The notes under the pieces are model-generated. The model was not told the origin of the DNA, searched no databases, and saw only the letters and a program-made list of their open reading frames with translations. This document shows, piece by piece, positions 18,757-27,596 of a DNA stretch of 64,000 nt. Source of the DNA: Sporisorium sorghi (lineage: Eukaryota; Basidiomycota; Ustilaginomycetes; Ustilaginales; Ustilaginaceae). The stretch is from NCBI GenBank assembly GCA_023212695.1, contig JALCCG010000070.1, positions 23,238-87,237 of the forward strand, read 5' to 3'. Each line of letters opens with the position of its first letter. Position 1 is the stretch's first letter. The position numbers were made by a program, and so were the translations under genes.

Positions 18757-19935
18757 ATGCGTATTTTGCACACCGGAGACTGGCACTTGGGGCGAACGCT
18801 TGAAGGACGGAGCCGGCTGGCGGAGCAGGAGCACTTTCTGGATGAGGTGGTTGAGCTGGCTAAGGATCAGAAGGCAGACCTGATCCTTATGGCGGGAGAT
18901 GTCTATGATTCCGTAAATCCGCCTGCGGCAGCGGAGCAGCTGTTTTATGATGCGGCAGCCAGGCTGACAGAGGGAGGCCGCCCGATGGTGGTCATTGCCG
19001 GCAATCATGATCAGCCGGAGCGTGTGGCATCCATCACGCCGCTTGTTTCGACCAGGGGCATTACCCTCATTGGAACTCCTATCGCCAATGCCGTGACTGT
19101 TTCGGCGGCACGTACGGGAGAAACAGCCAAGATAGCCGCTCTTCCCTATCCCTCGGAGGCGCGGTTGAATGAACTGCTCTCGGTGGATGGGGACGAGGAC
19201 CAGCTCCGCCGTGCTTATAGCGAAAGAGTAGGGAAACTGATGAGGATGATGGCACGGGAGTTTTCCCCGCAGACGATTAACCTGGCTATGAGCCATATTT
19301 ATGTTCTTGGCGGCGTTGAGAGCGATTCTGAACGACCGATACAGGTTGGCGGAGCTTATACGGTCGATCCGTCCGCACTCTCTGTCGGCGCAGCCTATAC
19401 GGCGCTGGGTCATTTGCATCGCTCTCAGGCTGTGAAAGGGGAGGGGATCATCCGCTACAGCGGTTCACCGCTGGCTTACAGCTTCTCGGAAGCTGGGCAG
19501 GCCAAATCTGTGACGATGGTTGACGTGTCGCCAGGTGGAGTCCCCGTGATTGAGGAGCTGTTTCTAAGCAGCGGTCGTTCGCTAGTTCGCTGGAAGGCAA
19601 AGGGCGGCTTGGAGGAAGTTTATCAGTGGCTTGATGAGGGTCGTGATCCAGATGCCTTTATCGATCTGGAGGTATCCTTGACGGAGGCCATGGGGCTTGC
19701 GGACATCCAGCGCCTGCGCAAGAGCAGGGACGGGATTGTTCACATTCGCCCGGTATATCCGGAGATGGAGGCGCTGGAGCTGGAGAATGAGCGTTCCCGA
19801 CTGCCGCTTCCAGATTTGTTCCGAAAGTTCTATCAGCGGCAAACCGGCGGGGCGGAGCCCGAGGACCATCTGGTTGATTTGTTCCTGGAGCTTGTAGAGG
19901 AAGAGGAACCCGACGGGACGGAGGTGAAAGCGTAG
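18757..19935 (+). CDS. sbcD: Exonuclease SbcCD subunit D
   Basis: The 392-residue Mre11-type nuclease of the SbcCD complex cleaves DNA hairpins and protein-blocked ends. Metallophosphoesterase motifs are clear: HTGDWHLGR, MAGDVYDS, AGNHDQPER, MSHIYVLGG and LGHLHRSQ. ATG 18757 follows GGGAGAGGAG; the frame is open from 18715 but without a binding site. It starts 51 bases after addA and its stop abuts the sbcC start, giving an addB-addA-sbcD-sbcC repair operon. Confidence 0.95.
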   Translation: MRILHTGDWHLGRTLEGRSRLAEQEHFLDEVVELAKDQKADLILMAGDVYDSVNPPAAAEQLFYDAAARLTEGGRPMVVIAGNHDQPERVASITPLVSTRGITLIGTPIANAVTVSAARTGETAKIAALPYPSEARLNELLSVDGDEDQLRRAYSERVGKLMRMMAREFSPQTINLAMSHIYVLGGVESDSERPIQVGGAYTVDPSALSVGAAYTALGHLHRSQAVKGEGIIRYSGSPLAYSFSEAGQAKSVTMVDVSPGGVPVIEELFLSSGRSLVRWKAKGGLEEVYQWLDEGRDPDAFIDLEVSLTEAMGLADIQRLRKSRDGIVHIRPVYPEMEALELENERSRLPLPDLFRKFYQRQTGGAEPEDHLVDLFLELVEEEEPDGTEVKA

Positions 19936-22900
19936 ATGAAACCGATTCTGTTGAAGTTATCCGGTTTGCAGAGCTACCGCAGTACGCAGGAAATTGATTT
20001 TGAAACGTTGTGTGAAACCGGACTTTTCGGGATATTCGGTCCGACTGGAAGCGGGAAATCCACACTGCTAGATGCCATTACACTGGCTATGTACGGGAAA
20101 GTGGAGCGCGCGGTTAACGGCACCCAGGGAATCATGAACCATTCGGAGGACAGCTTGTCTGTCTCCTTTACGTTTGAGCTTTCTTCTGCTGCCGGGCTGG
20201 AGCGATACCGGGTAGAGCGGAGATTTAAACGAGTGAATGAGCTCTCCATCAGCAATACGATCAGCCGTTTTATCCAAGTTACACCCGAAGGGGAGCAAGT
20301 GATGGCGGATAAGCTGGCCGACGTCACCCGCTGCGTAGAAGAGAAAATCGGATTGAAGATGGACGATTTTACCCGTGCGGTCGTGCTCCCTCAAGGGAAA
20401 TTCGCCGAATTCCTATCCCTGAAGGGCAGCGATCGCAGGCAGATGCTCCAGCGGCTGTTTCATTTGGAGAGGTACGGAGATCAGCTTGCCATGAAGCTCA
20501 GCCGCCGGGTGAAGGATACGGACGGTGCCCTGAAATCCATAGAAGCGGAGCAGCAAGGGCTGGGCAGCGCGGGCAAAGAGGCTTTGGCAGAAGCGAAAAC
20601 AGCGCTGGAAGATGCTAAGAAACTCGCTGTATCCTCCCGCAGCCGTCTCCAGGCCACAATTGAGGCGCATGAAGCTCTGGGAAAAATTCGCGAGCTGGAC
20701 ATGGAGAAGCAACGGTTGTTGGGCAAGCTGGATGAATTGTCTGCTCAAGAGGAAGAGATTAAGCGGCTGGAGCACCGGCTGGAACTGACGGGAGCAGCTG
20801 CCGCTGTCCTCCCTGCGCTTGAGACGTGGCGTGATACCGGCAAAACGTGGGAAACTCGGCTCAGGCATGCCGAGGGGCTCACCAAGCAGGCTGCAGCAGC
20901 TCAGCAGGCTGCTGAACAGGCGGGCACAGCAGATGAAGCTGCCCAGGCAGCGCTCATCGCAGAGGAGCCAAAGCTCGTGCTGCGTGAGCAGCAGCTCGAG
21001 CAAGCTGTCTTATTGCAGCAAGAGCGGGATGTTTTGTCCAACGAGTTGGCCCGGTTGGATGTACAGCGAGCGGATGCCCGCAAAGAATTCGAGACGGTGG
21101 GCGCGCAGCTCCAGAAGGAGCAGGAGCTACTTGAACGAGGACGCAGACGGCGGGAGGAGCTGCAGGATAAGCTCAAAGGGCTTGAGACCCGCTCAGGTGA
21201 GCGTCAGGCGCTTCATGCGGCGATGCAGAAGGTTCAGGCACTGGGGGCAGCCCGTAAGCATAAGGAAAAGGCAGAACACGAACTGAAGCAGCAGGAGATC
21301 AAACTCAAGGAGCAAGAGTTAAGGCTCAGTATGCTGCAGAAGCAGGAAGTGGAACTGCAGCAGCGATACATAAAGCTCTCGGCACATGCCGGCAATCTGC
21401 AGCGTTCTGCCGCTGAAGTTGCGGCGTTTGCCGACCGGACGGCAGTTGCGGCCAGCCAGGTAAACCAGGCGATGAATCAATTGCTTCGTGAAAAGCAGCT
21501 TCATGATTTGTCCATGTCGCTGGCTCTTGAGCTACAGGAGGGTAAGCCTTGTCCCGTATGCGGAAGCGAGCATCACCCTCTTCCTGCGGCAGCTTCGGAG
21601 CCGTCTGATACGACCTCTGACGAGAACCTGGATAGACTGTCACGGATTGTACATCAGATACAGGAAATCCGATTGACCCTGCGGGGGCAGCTTAACGAAG
21701 CGGAATCTCTGGTGAGTCATTTGAATGCCCAGACGGAGCCGTTCGCTGGAAGCGAACTCCTTCTCGAGGGCCCTCGTGAGGAGCAGGACGAAGCATGGGT
21801 GGAAGCTGCAGCCTCAGGAGTGCCTGTTGTTGAAACACCGTACGATGTGGAGAGGCTTGCTTCAGACACTGCATGGCTGGTGCAAAGAGCGGAAGCACAG
21901 GCAGCTGCCATTGGGCAGTGCCGAATGGAAGCGTCCAAGGCTCAGCAGAGCCTCCACGCTTGCCAACAGGAGCTCATGAAGCAGAATGCTGCGGCTGAGA
22001 ATGGTCAGACGATAGTGAACCAACTGCGCGATCAGCTTGCAGGCTTGGAAGCCGAAACTGCCGACATTCAAAGTTTATGGCAGGAGGACAACCCGGCATT
22101 TCCTTTGGAAGAGACGGCTGATCGTTTTCAGCTCATGCAGCAAAAGGATTCGGAGTCCGAGTCCATTAGGGAAGGGCTTGAACGAAGCGTTCCCTTCATT
22201 GAGGAGAAGCAGCAGGCGGTCCTCCGCCTGGAGCAGAAGCTTCGTGAGCTGGAGAAGCTGCTGATTCAGTGGGATGCCCAGCGTGAGGGCAAAGCTGAAG
22301 TGTTGAAAGACAAGAAAGAGCGCCTTCAGGCATGGATTGGGGAACGATCCGCTGAAGAGCTGTTGAGCGAATGCCGATCCAGATTGAAGCTTCTGAAGGA
22401 ATCCGCTGAGCAGGCCAGAGGCAAGCGCAGAAAGGCCGATGAGGCGGCGCAGCTTGCAGCCAAAGAAGCAGCTCTTGCAGAACAGGCTGCAAACGCCGCA
22501 CAGGAGCTGTATCTTGCTGCCAAGCTTGCATGGGAGAAGCAACTGGAAGCCTCGCCGTTTGTTACGGAGGCAGCCGTTATGGAAGCCTGCTTATCCGAGA
22601 GCGAAACCGAACGATGTGCCCAGCTGGTGAAGGCGCATCGTGAGGGACAACGAGAATGGACGCTAAGGCTGCGGGACGTCGAGCAGAAGCTCGGCACCGA
22701 TCCATTCCGTCAAGAGGAATGGGAACGAAGCTCTGCCGAGCTTCAGGCGGCTCGTACGGCCGATGAGGAGGCCGTACGGGCGAAAGCCAGAGCGGAGCGG
22801 GACCTGGAAGATTTGGAGAAGCGACATATCCGGTTTATGGAATTGGAAGAGCTGCGCCTTGGCCTTCAACGGGAAAGCGAGCGCTTGTCCAAACTGCAGT

Positions 22901-23385
22901 CCTGCTTGCGAGGCAATGCATTCGTGGAATACATTGCGGAAGAGCAGCTGATGCAGGTGAGCCAGTCTGCTTCCCAGCGTCTTCGCTTCTTGACCAAGCA
23001 GCGCTACTCGCTTGAGGTGGATTCCGGGGGAGGCTTTGTCATTCGGGATGACGCCAACGGCGGCGTAAGGCGGCCGGTATCCACGCTATCCGGCGGTGAG
23101 ACATTCTTAACCTCGCTGGCCTTGGCTTTGGCGCTTTCAGCGCAGATTCAGCTTCGGGGGCAGTATCCGCTCCAGTTCTTCTTCCTTGATGAAGGCTTTG
23201 GCACCCTGGATCCGGAACTGCTGGAGACGGTTATCACCGCTCTGGAGCGGCTTCATAACGATAAGCTTACCGTCGGCATCATCAGCCACGTGCCAGAGCT
23301 TCGGGCGCGTCTGCCGCGGAAGCTGGTCGTGCGGCCTGCGGAGCAGGCTGGAGAAGGATCGCAGCTTGCGATCGAATCGCTGTAG
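19936..23385 (+). CDS. sbcC: Exonuclease SbcCD subunit C (Rad50-like SMC ATPase)
   Basis: A 1149-residue SMC-family ATPase that tethers and gates the SbcD nuclease. Walker A (FGPTGSGKSTLLDA) lies at residues 35-50, then two long coiled-coil arms rich in Glu, Gln, Ala and Leu flank the zinc hook CPVCGSEHHP at about residue 540. The C-terminal head carries the signature STLSGGETF and Walker B FLDEGFGTLD. It begins on the base after the sbcD stop, consistent with coupling. The coiled-coil region is longer than in compact family members. Confidence 0.95.
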   Translation: MKPILLKLSGLQSYRSTQEIDFETLCETGLFGIFGPTGSGKSTLLDAITLAMYGKVERAVNGTQGIMNHSEDSLSVSFTFELSSAAGLERYRVERRFKRVNELSISNTISRFIQVTPEGEQVMADKLADVTRCVEEKIGLKMDDFTRAVVLPQGKFAEFLSLKGSDRRQMLQRLFHLERYGDQLAMKLSRRVKDTDGALKSIEAEQQGLGSAGKEALAEAKTALEDAKKLAVSSRSRLQATIEAHEALGKIRELDMEKQRLLGKLDELSAQEEEIKRLEHRLELTGAAAAVLPALETWRDTGKTWETRLRHAEGLTKQAAAAQQAAEQAGTADEAAQAALIAEEPKLVLREQQLEQAVLLQQERDVLSNELARLDVQRADARKEFETVGAQLQKEQELLERGRRRREELQDKLKGLETRSGERQALHAAMQKVQALGAARKHKEKAEHELKQQEIKLKEQELRLSMLQKQEVELQQRYIKLSAHAGNLQRSAAEVAAFADRTAVAASQVNQAMNQLLREKQLHDLSMSLALELQEGKPCPVCGSEHHPLPAAASEPSDTTSDENLDRLSRIVHQIQEIRLTLRGQLNEAESLVSHLNAQTEPFAGSELLLEGPREEQDEAWVEAAASGVPVVETPYDVERLASDTAWLVQRAEAQAAAIGQCRMEASKAQQSLHACQQELMKQNAAAENGQTIVNQLRDQLAGLEAETADIQSLWQEDNPAFPLEETADRFQLMQQKDSESESIREGLERSVPFIEEKQQAVLRLEQKLRELEKLLIQWDAQREGKAEVLKDKKERLQAWIGERSAEELLSECRSRLKLLKESAEQARGKRRKADEAAQLAAKEAALAEQAANAAQELYLAAKLAWEKQLEASPFVTEAAVMEACLSESETERCAQLVKAHREGQREWTLRLRDVEQKLGTDPFRQEEWERSSAELQAARTADEEAVRAKARAERDLEDLEKRHIRFMELEELRLGLQRESERLSKLQSCLRGNAFVEYIAEEQLMQVSQSASQRLRFLTKQRYSLEVDSGGGFVIRDDANGGVRRPVSTLSGGETFLTSLALALALSAQIQLRGQYPLQFFFLDEGFGTLDPELLETVITALERLHNDKLTVGIISHVPELRARLPRKLVVRPAEQAGEGSQLAIESL

Positions 23386-23401
23386 CAGCCAGAGCAGTCG
23401 A

Positions 23402-23444
23402 TGTGATATATATCACGGAAACAGCAACAAGGCACTGTTATAGT
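23402..23444 (+). promoter_or_regulatory. Fnr/CRP-type operator plus -10 element (class II layout)
   Basis: TGTGA-TATATA-TCACG at 23402-23417 contains the perfect 14-base palindrome GTGATATATATCAC and matches the Bacillus Fnr consensus TGTGA-N6-TCACA at 9 of 10 fixed positions. Its centre is 23409.5. A -10 hexamer TATAGT lies at 23439-23444, predicting a start near 23451, so the operator would be centred at -41.5, the position used by Fnr-activated promoters. Confidence 0.55.
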
Positions 23445-23450
23445 ACAGTT

Positions 23451-23578
23451 AAGCCGACATATACAAGAAGCACCGGGCAGGCGCTTGATCATGGGGGATT
23501 CCTAACTTTTCCCTTGCTCTCATGATGAAGCGCCTCCTTACTGGACAGCTGCGTTCCAGGGGTGCTTCTCTTTTTTTT
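23451..23578 (+). ncRNA. Candidate Fnr-controlled small RNA with three-way junction and intrinsic terminator
   Basis: From the predicted start the RNA folds by eye into a closing stem P1 (AGAAGCACC 23466-23474 with GGTGCTTCT 23561-23569), P2 (23480-23493 with 23521-23534, 13 of 14 pairs) with a 27-base loop, and P3 (CTGGA 23541-23545 with TCCAG 23555-23559). T8 follows at 23571-23578. The P2 loop is pyrimidine-rich (CTAACTTTTCCCTT) and the junction after P2 contains CCTCCTTA, an anti-Shine-Dalgarno sequence. There is no credible reading frame: ATG 23491 stops after four codons, and ATG 23522 has no binding site. It could instead be only an elaborate terminator of sbcC. I recognise no known RNA family. 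Confidence 0.5.
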
Positions 23579-23602
23579 GCCTGCTGCTGATAAAGTCATT
23601 TA

Positions 23603-23632
23603 TTGGACGCATGGTCCATTTTCTTATATGAT
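23603..23632 (+). promoter_or_regulatory. Promoter of the HIT gene
   Basis: TTGGAC at 23603-23608 and TATGAT at 23627-23632 with an 18-base spacer. Confidence 0.6.
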
Positions 23633-23667
23633 AAAAGCGTGAGAACGTATGAAAGGGGTAACCGTGC

Positions 23668-24027
23668 ATGGATTGTCTTTTTTGTAAAATTGTAGAGGGT
23701 GAGCTTCCTTCGACGAAAGTACTCGAGAATGATAAGGTGCTTGTATTTCAAAATATTAACCCGGAAGCACCTGTTCATGTATTGATCATTCCCAAGAAGC
23801 ATATCGCATCCATGAACGATATTCAGGATGAGGATTCGCAGCTGATTGGTGAGATGCACCAAGCAGCAAAAGAAGCTGCGGCCAAGCTTGGCATTGCAGA
23901 GAGCGGTTATCGGATGATTAACAACTGCGGACCTGATGGAGAACAATCGGTGTTCCATGTACATTATCATCTGATGGGCGGCCGTCGTTTAGGTGCATTG
24001 ACAGGCATTTCACCCGCTCATACATAG
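23668..24027 (+). CDS. HIT family (histidine triad) nucleotide hydrolase
   Basis: A 119-residue member of the HINT-like branch, which hydrolyses AMP-lysine-type phosphoramidates and adenylylated intermediates. The N-terminal CLFCKIVEGE is the zinc-associated cysteine pair of many bacterial members, and the catalytic triad motif HVHYHLMGG is intact near the C-terminus. ATG 23668 is preceded by GAAAGGGG. It is a single-gene unit between its own promoter and a weak terminator hairpin (24053-24083). Confidence 0.93.
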   Translation: MDCLFCKIVEGELPSTKVLENDKVLVFQNINPEAPVHVLIIPKKHIASMNDIQDEDSQLIGEMHQAAKEAAAKLGIAESGYRMINNCGPDGEQSVFHVHYHLMGGRRLGALTGISPAHT

Positions 24028-24052
24028 CATCTGGAATAAAGAGAACGATATC

Positions 24053-24083
24053 AACCTCGCAGTGTTTGACCTCTGCGGGGTTG
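24053..24083 (+). terminator. Hairpin after the HIT gene
   Basis: AACCTCGCAG pairs with CTGCGGGGTT across a short loop; the following T-tract is interrupted, so termination may be partial. Confidence 0.5.
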
Positions 24084-24122
24084 TTCCAATTGTTGAGACT
24101 ATTGTAAATTAGGCGCCCAAGG

Positions 24123-24152
24123 TTGACACCCTATTTCGGTTTGCCCTATAAT
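24123..24152 (+). promoter_or_regulatory. Consensus sigma-A promoter of rpsU-yqeY
   Basis: TTGACA at 24123-24128 and TATAAT at 24147-24152, both perfect hexamers, separated by 18 bases. Confidence 0.85.
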
Positions 24153-24211
24153 GAAGTTTGATGAACCGTGTTAATGCTCTTGGACGGTCTGGTCGGAGGG
24201 AGGGAAAACTG

Positions 24212-24385
24212 GTGTCTGAAACTAAAGTTCGCAAAAACGAGACAATTGATGCTGCACTTCGTCGCTTCAAGCGTTCCATTGCTAAAGATGGCGTATTGGC
24301 TGAAGTGAAGAAACGCAAGCATTATGAAAAGCCAAGCGTAAAGCGCAAGAAAAAGTCCGAGGCTGCTCGTAAGAGAAAGTTTTAG
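24212..24385 (+). CDS. rpsU: 30S ribosomal protein S21
   Basis: A 57-residue very basic protein with the S21 pattern ([15 protein letters not shown] then a Lys/Arg-rich tail ending [10 protein letters not shown]); it binds late to the 30S platform near the anti-Shine-Dalgarno region. GTG 24212 follows GGAGGGAGGG; the upstream open frame from 24158 starts at the predicted transcription start and is not coding. It is co-transcribed with yqeY, as in other Firmicutes. Confidence 0.95.
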   Translation: MSETKVRKNETIDAALRRFKRSIAKDGVLAEVKKRKHYEKPSVKRKKKSEAARKRKF

Positions 24386-24402
24386 GAGGATCTGAAAAAA
24401 GC

Positions 24403-24843
24403 ATGAATCTTAGCGAACGATTGAACGAAGATATGAAGCAAGCGATGAAGAGTAAGGACAAGTTCAAACTCTCAACGATTCGAATGGTTCGTTCGACGAT
24501 AAAAAATCTTGAAATAGATTTGAAACGAAGTTTGGATGACAACGAAGTGCTTGATATTTTTAGTCGTGAAATCAAACAGCGCAAAGATGCCCTCCAAGAA
24601 TTTGAAAAAGCGGGACGCGACGATCTTGCCGCCGATGCAAAAGCAGAAATTGAGCTCCTTAGCGCCTACCTCCCGGAACAGCTTACTGAAGAAGAAATTA
24701 AAGTCATTGTACAGCAGACCATCCAGGAAACCGGTGCTTCTTCAAAAGCCGAGATGGGTAAAGTGATGAGCGCTCTCATGCCAAAAGTTAAAGGGCGTGC
24801 AGACGGAAAGCTTGTTAATCAAGTAGTTCAACAATTTCTGTAA
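24403..24843 (+). CDS. yqeY: GatB/YqeY domain-containing protein
   Basis: A 146-residue cytosolic protein resembling the tail domain of the GatB amidotransferase subunit; a role in tRNA-dependent amidation or tRNA binding is suggested by that homology only. The sequence shows the typical start MNLSERLNEDMKQAMKSKDKFKLSTIRMV and the C-terminal MGKVMSALMPKVKGRADG. The AGGAGG site overlaps the rpsU stop (TAGGAGG), so the two genes are coupled. Confidence 0.9.
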   Translation: MNLSERLNEDMKQAMKSKDKFKLSTIRMVRSTIKNLEIDLKRSLDDNEVLDIFSREIKQRKDALQEFEKAGRDDLAADAKAEIELLSAYLPEQLTEEEIKVIVQQTIQETGASSKAEMGKVMSALMPKVKGRADGKLVNQVVQQFL

Positions 24844-24856
24844 CAACATAAGTGAA

Positions 24857-24886
24857 ACACCCCTTGTTTTTCAAGGGGTGTTTTTT
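24857..24886 (+). terminator. Rho-independent terminator of rpsU-yqeY
   Basis: ACACCCCTTG at 24857-24866 pairs with CAAGGGGTGT at 24872-24881, and T6 follows. Confidence 0.93.
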
Positions 24887-24969
24887 CTTACTCTGTGGCT
24901 AAACCGCTTACTTTGTTAGAAATGCTGTTTACTTAATCGATGGTTTTTTCCAACGATGGGCATACTTTT

Positions 24970-24995
24970 TGAAACGAAATCGTTTCTGATTCGTA
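24970..24995 (+). promoter_or_regulatory. Sigma-W-type (ECF) promoter of nfeD-floA
   Basis: TGAAAC at 24970-24975 and CGTA at 24992-24995 are separated by 16 bases, an exact match to the sigma-W pattern TGAAAC-N16/17-CGTA. In Bacillus subtilis the orthologous yqeZ-yqfA-yqfB operon is sigma-W dependent. The -35 also forms part of a dyad GAAACGA-AA-TCGTTTC (24971-24986). Confidence 0.75.
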
Positions 24996-25111
24996 ATAAC
25001 TACCATATGAGGGCAAGTAAATACATATGCTTATGCTTAAGGCAGGTCGCTGAACTCATTTTGTTGAATTAGGGGATGGATGGCTTAATAATTCGAAAAG
25101 GAGGGAGAAAG

Positions 25112-26473
25112 ATGAAGGGACAGATCTGGATGCGAAGGTTCCTGACTTTGACGGCAGCCGCGGTTATGATACTGATATCCATCGGGATGTATTTTGGTCC
25201 GACAAAGCCTGCAGTGGCGGCTAACGTCGGGTCGGTCTATGTCATTCCGGTTAAACAGCAGATCGAGCGGGGTTTAACCAGTTTCATGGAACGCGGGTTT
25301 AAGGAAGCCGAACAAATGTCGGCCGGGCTCATTGTTCTGGAGATTGATACGCCTGGCGGACTGGTCGATCAGGCTGGGAAAATCGCCACCTTGATGAAGG
25401 ACAGCAATATTCCTATTGTAGCCTACATTACAGGGGATGCTGCATCGGCTGGCAGCTATATCGCGCTGAACGCAGATAAGATTGCTATGTCGGATGGCAG
25501 CATGATAGGTGCAGCCTATATGGTCGATTCCAGAGGAAACCGAATTGAAGATGCCAAGCTGGTTTCCTGGTGGAAGAGCAAGATGGCTGGTGCTGCTGAA
25601 GCAAGCGGGCGAAACAAGAATATCGCCATGGGCATGGCTGACATTAATCTGAAGGTTGATATGCCTGAGATCGGATTGACAAAACAACCCGGTGATATTA
25701 TTTCATTGACGCCAGATGAAGCACTCAAGACGGGTTATGCGGATACGCTTGCAAACAGCACCGAAGAGGTTATCGCGTGGATGGATTATTCCACTCAGGA
25801 TGTATTCCGGATGGAGCCGACTTTCTCGGAAAAGCTGGCTACCTTCCTAACACACCCTGGGGTAATGACACTGCTGTTATTCATTGGTATCGCAGGTGTT
25901 ATTATCGAAGTCATTGTACCGGGCTTCGGCGTACCTGGAATTCTCGGCGTGGCCTCATTTGTACTGTATTTCTTCGGTAATCAGGTAGCCGGTTTTGCCG
26001 GATGGGAGACCTGGCTGCTGTTTATTATCGGCATTGTGATGCTGGCCTTGGAACTGTTTGTGCCAAGTTTCGGCATACTGGGCATTATTGGATCAGCCAG
26101 TTTGATCGCCGGTGTCGTGCTGGCGGCCTACAGCACATCGCATGTCGCATTGTCCCTTGGTATTGCCGCCGCCTCGGCTCTTGTAGCTGTAATCGTTGTC
26201 GCTCTCGTATTCAAGGAACGCGGGATATGGCGGAAGTTCATACTTAGTGACAGCTTATCGAGGGAGCAGGGATATGTTCCGAATGAAGACCGGGATGTAT
26301 TAATCGGTCTCATTGGAACTTCAATTACGCCGCTCCGTCCAGCTGGAACGATGGAACTCGAGGGAAGACGTCTGGATGTGGTCACGCTGGGAGGATTCAT
26401 TGACTCCGGTCGCCCGGTCCGAGTGATCAAGACAGACGGTACTAGAATTGTGGTAGAGGAAGAAAAAGGGTGA
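25112..26473 (+). CDS. NfeD-family membrane protein with ClpP-like serine protease domain (YqeZ-like)
   Basis: A 453-residue membrane protein. A signal peptide or membrane anchor covers about residues 1-38 (MRRFLTLTAAAVMILISIGMY, ending AVAA). A ClpP-like domain follows with VLEIDTPGG and the likely nucleophile serine in GDAASAGSY, then several membrane segments and a C-terminal OB-fold NfeD domain (LIGLIGTS...IVVEEE). ATG 25112 has AAAAGGAGGG directly upstream; ATG 25076 has none. With FloA it belongs to the membrane-stress operon behind the sigma-W promoter. Confidence 0.88.
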   Translation: MKGQIWMRRFLTLTAAAVMILISIGMYFGPTKPAVAANVGSVYVIPVKQQIERGLTSFMERGFKEAEQMSAGLIVLEIDTPGGLVDQAGKIATLMKDSNIPIVAYITGDAASAGSYIALNADKIAMSDGSMIGAAYMVDSRGNRIEDAKLVSWWKSKMAGAAEASGRNKNIAMGMADINLKVDMPEIGLTKQPGDIISLTPDEALKTGYADTLANSTEEVIAWMDYSTQDVFRMEPTFSEKLATFLTHPGVMTLLLFIGIAGVIIEVIVPGFGVPGILGVASFVLYFFGNQVAGFAGWETWLLFIIGIVMLALELFVPSFGILGIIGSASLIAGVVLAAYSTSHVALSLGIAAASALVAVIVVALVFKERGIWRKFILSDSLSREQGYVPNEDRDVLIGLIGTSITPLRPAGTMELEGRRLDVVTLGGFIDSGRPVRVIKTDGTRIVVEEEKG

Positions 26474-26569
26474 ACCTCGTCACGTAATTGTGTAGTATGA
26501 AAAGGGCAAGTGTTTTAATCGGTTCCAGGATATGATGAAAATATTTTTCAAATGGAGGGTGAAGTAAGT

Positions 26570-27577
26570 ATGGCATTGGATGGTTCTTTGATAACGATTC
26601 TGTTGATCGTGGTTGTCGCGATCATCGTACTTAGTGTGTTTTTCAGTTTCTTCCCGTTAATGCTCTGGATCTCGGCGATTGCTTCCGGCGTTCGCGTAGG
26701 GATTATAACATTGGTGGCTATGCGCCTGCGGCGTGTAACGCCAAGCCGAATTGTGAATCCGCTGATTAAAGCGACAAAAGCAGGTCTTGGTTTAAATATC
26801 AATCAGCTGGAAAGTCACTATTTGGCAGGCGGTAATGTAGACAGGGTTGTAAATGCCCTGATTGCAGCTCAACGTGCCAATATTCCACTTGAATTTGAAC
26901 GTGCAGCCGCAATTGATCTTGCGGGACGCGATGTTCTGCAGGCTGTTCAGATGAGTGTTAACCCGCGTGTCATTGAGACGCCAATCGTTGCCGCTGTTGC
27001 AAAAGACGGGATTGAAGTCAAAGTTAAAGCTCGTGTAACCGTGCGTGCCAACATTGACCGTTTGGTCGGGGGCGCCGGGGAAGAAACGATCATCGCTCGT
27101 GTAGGTGAAGGTATCGTTACAACCGTCGGTTCGAGTAACTCTCATAAAGATGTTTTGGAAAATCCGGATCTGATCTCCAGAACGGTACTGTCCAAGGGCT
27201 TGGATGCCGGTACCGCATTTGAAATCCTGTCCATCGATATCGCGGATGTGGACGTAGGCAAGAACATCGGTGCTTATTTGCAGACCGAACAGGCTGAAGC
27301 CGACAAGCGTATTGCACAGGCGAAGGCGGAAGAACGACGCGCGATGGCAGTTGCGCAGGAACAAGAGATGAAGGCTCGCGTCGTAGAGATGAGGGCGCGC
27401 GTTGTGGAATCGGAATCCCAAGTTCCGCTGGCCATGGCTGAAGCCCTTCGCAGCGGTCAACTCGGCGTCATGGATTACATGAACCTGAAAAACATCGAAG
27501 CCGACACGCAAATGAGGGGATCCTTCGGCAAGATGGGCGAGAACAATGATAATCCGGGAGACAACAAAAACAAGTAA
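26570..27577 (+). CDS. floA: Flotillin-like protein FloA
   Basis: A 335-residue membrane scaffold protein that organises functional membrane microdomains. One hydrophobic hairpin spans about residues 5-50, then a PHB/SPFH-like domain, then a Glu/Ala-rich coiled coil ([28 protein letters not shown]), matching FloA (YqfA). ATG 26570 is chosen over ATG 26552 because GGAGGGTG lies between them at proper distance. It is encoded 96 bases after the NfeD protein and followed closely by a small membrane-anchored protein. Confidence 0.93.
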   Translation: MALDGSLITILLIVVVAIIVLSVFFSFFPLMLWISAIASGVRVGIITLVAMRLRRVTPSRIVNPLIKATKAGLGLNINQLESHYLAGGNVDRVVNALIAAQRANIPLEFERAAAIDLAGRDVLQAVQMSVNPRVIETPIVAAVAKDGIEVKVKARVTVRANIDRLVGGAGEETIIARVGEGIVTTVGSSNSHKDVLENPDLISRTVLSKGLDAGTAFEILSIDIADVDVGKNIGAYLQTEQAEADKRIAQAKAEERRAMAVAQEQEMKARVVEMRARVVESESQVPLAMAEALRSGQLGVMDYMNLKNIEADTQMRGSFGKMGENNDNPGDNKNK

Positions 27578-27596
27578 ATGATGAGGTGGGCCTATA

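Noticed and set aside
23522..23590. Small ORF (22 codons) inside the candidate sRNA
   Set aside because: It has no ribosome binding site before ATG 23522 and runs through the terminator T-tract; the helices explain the sequence better.
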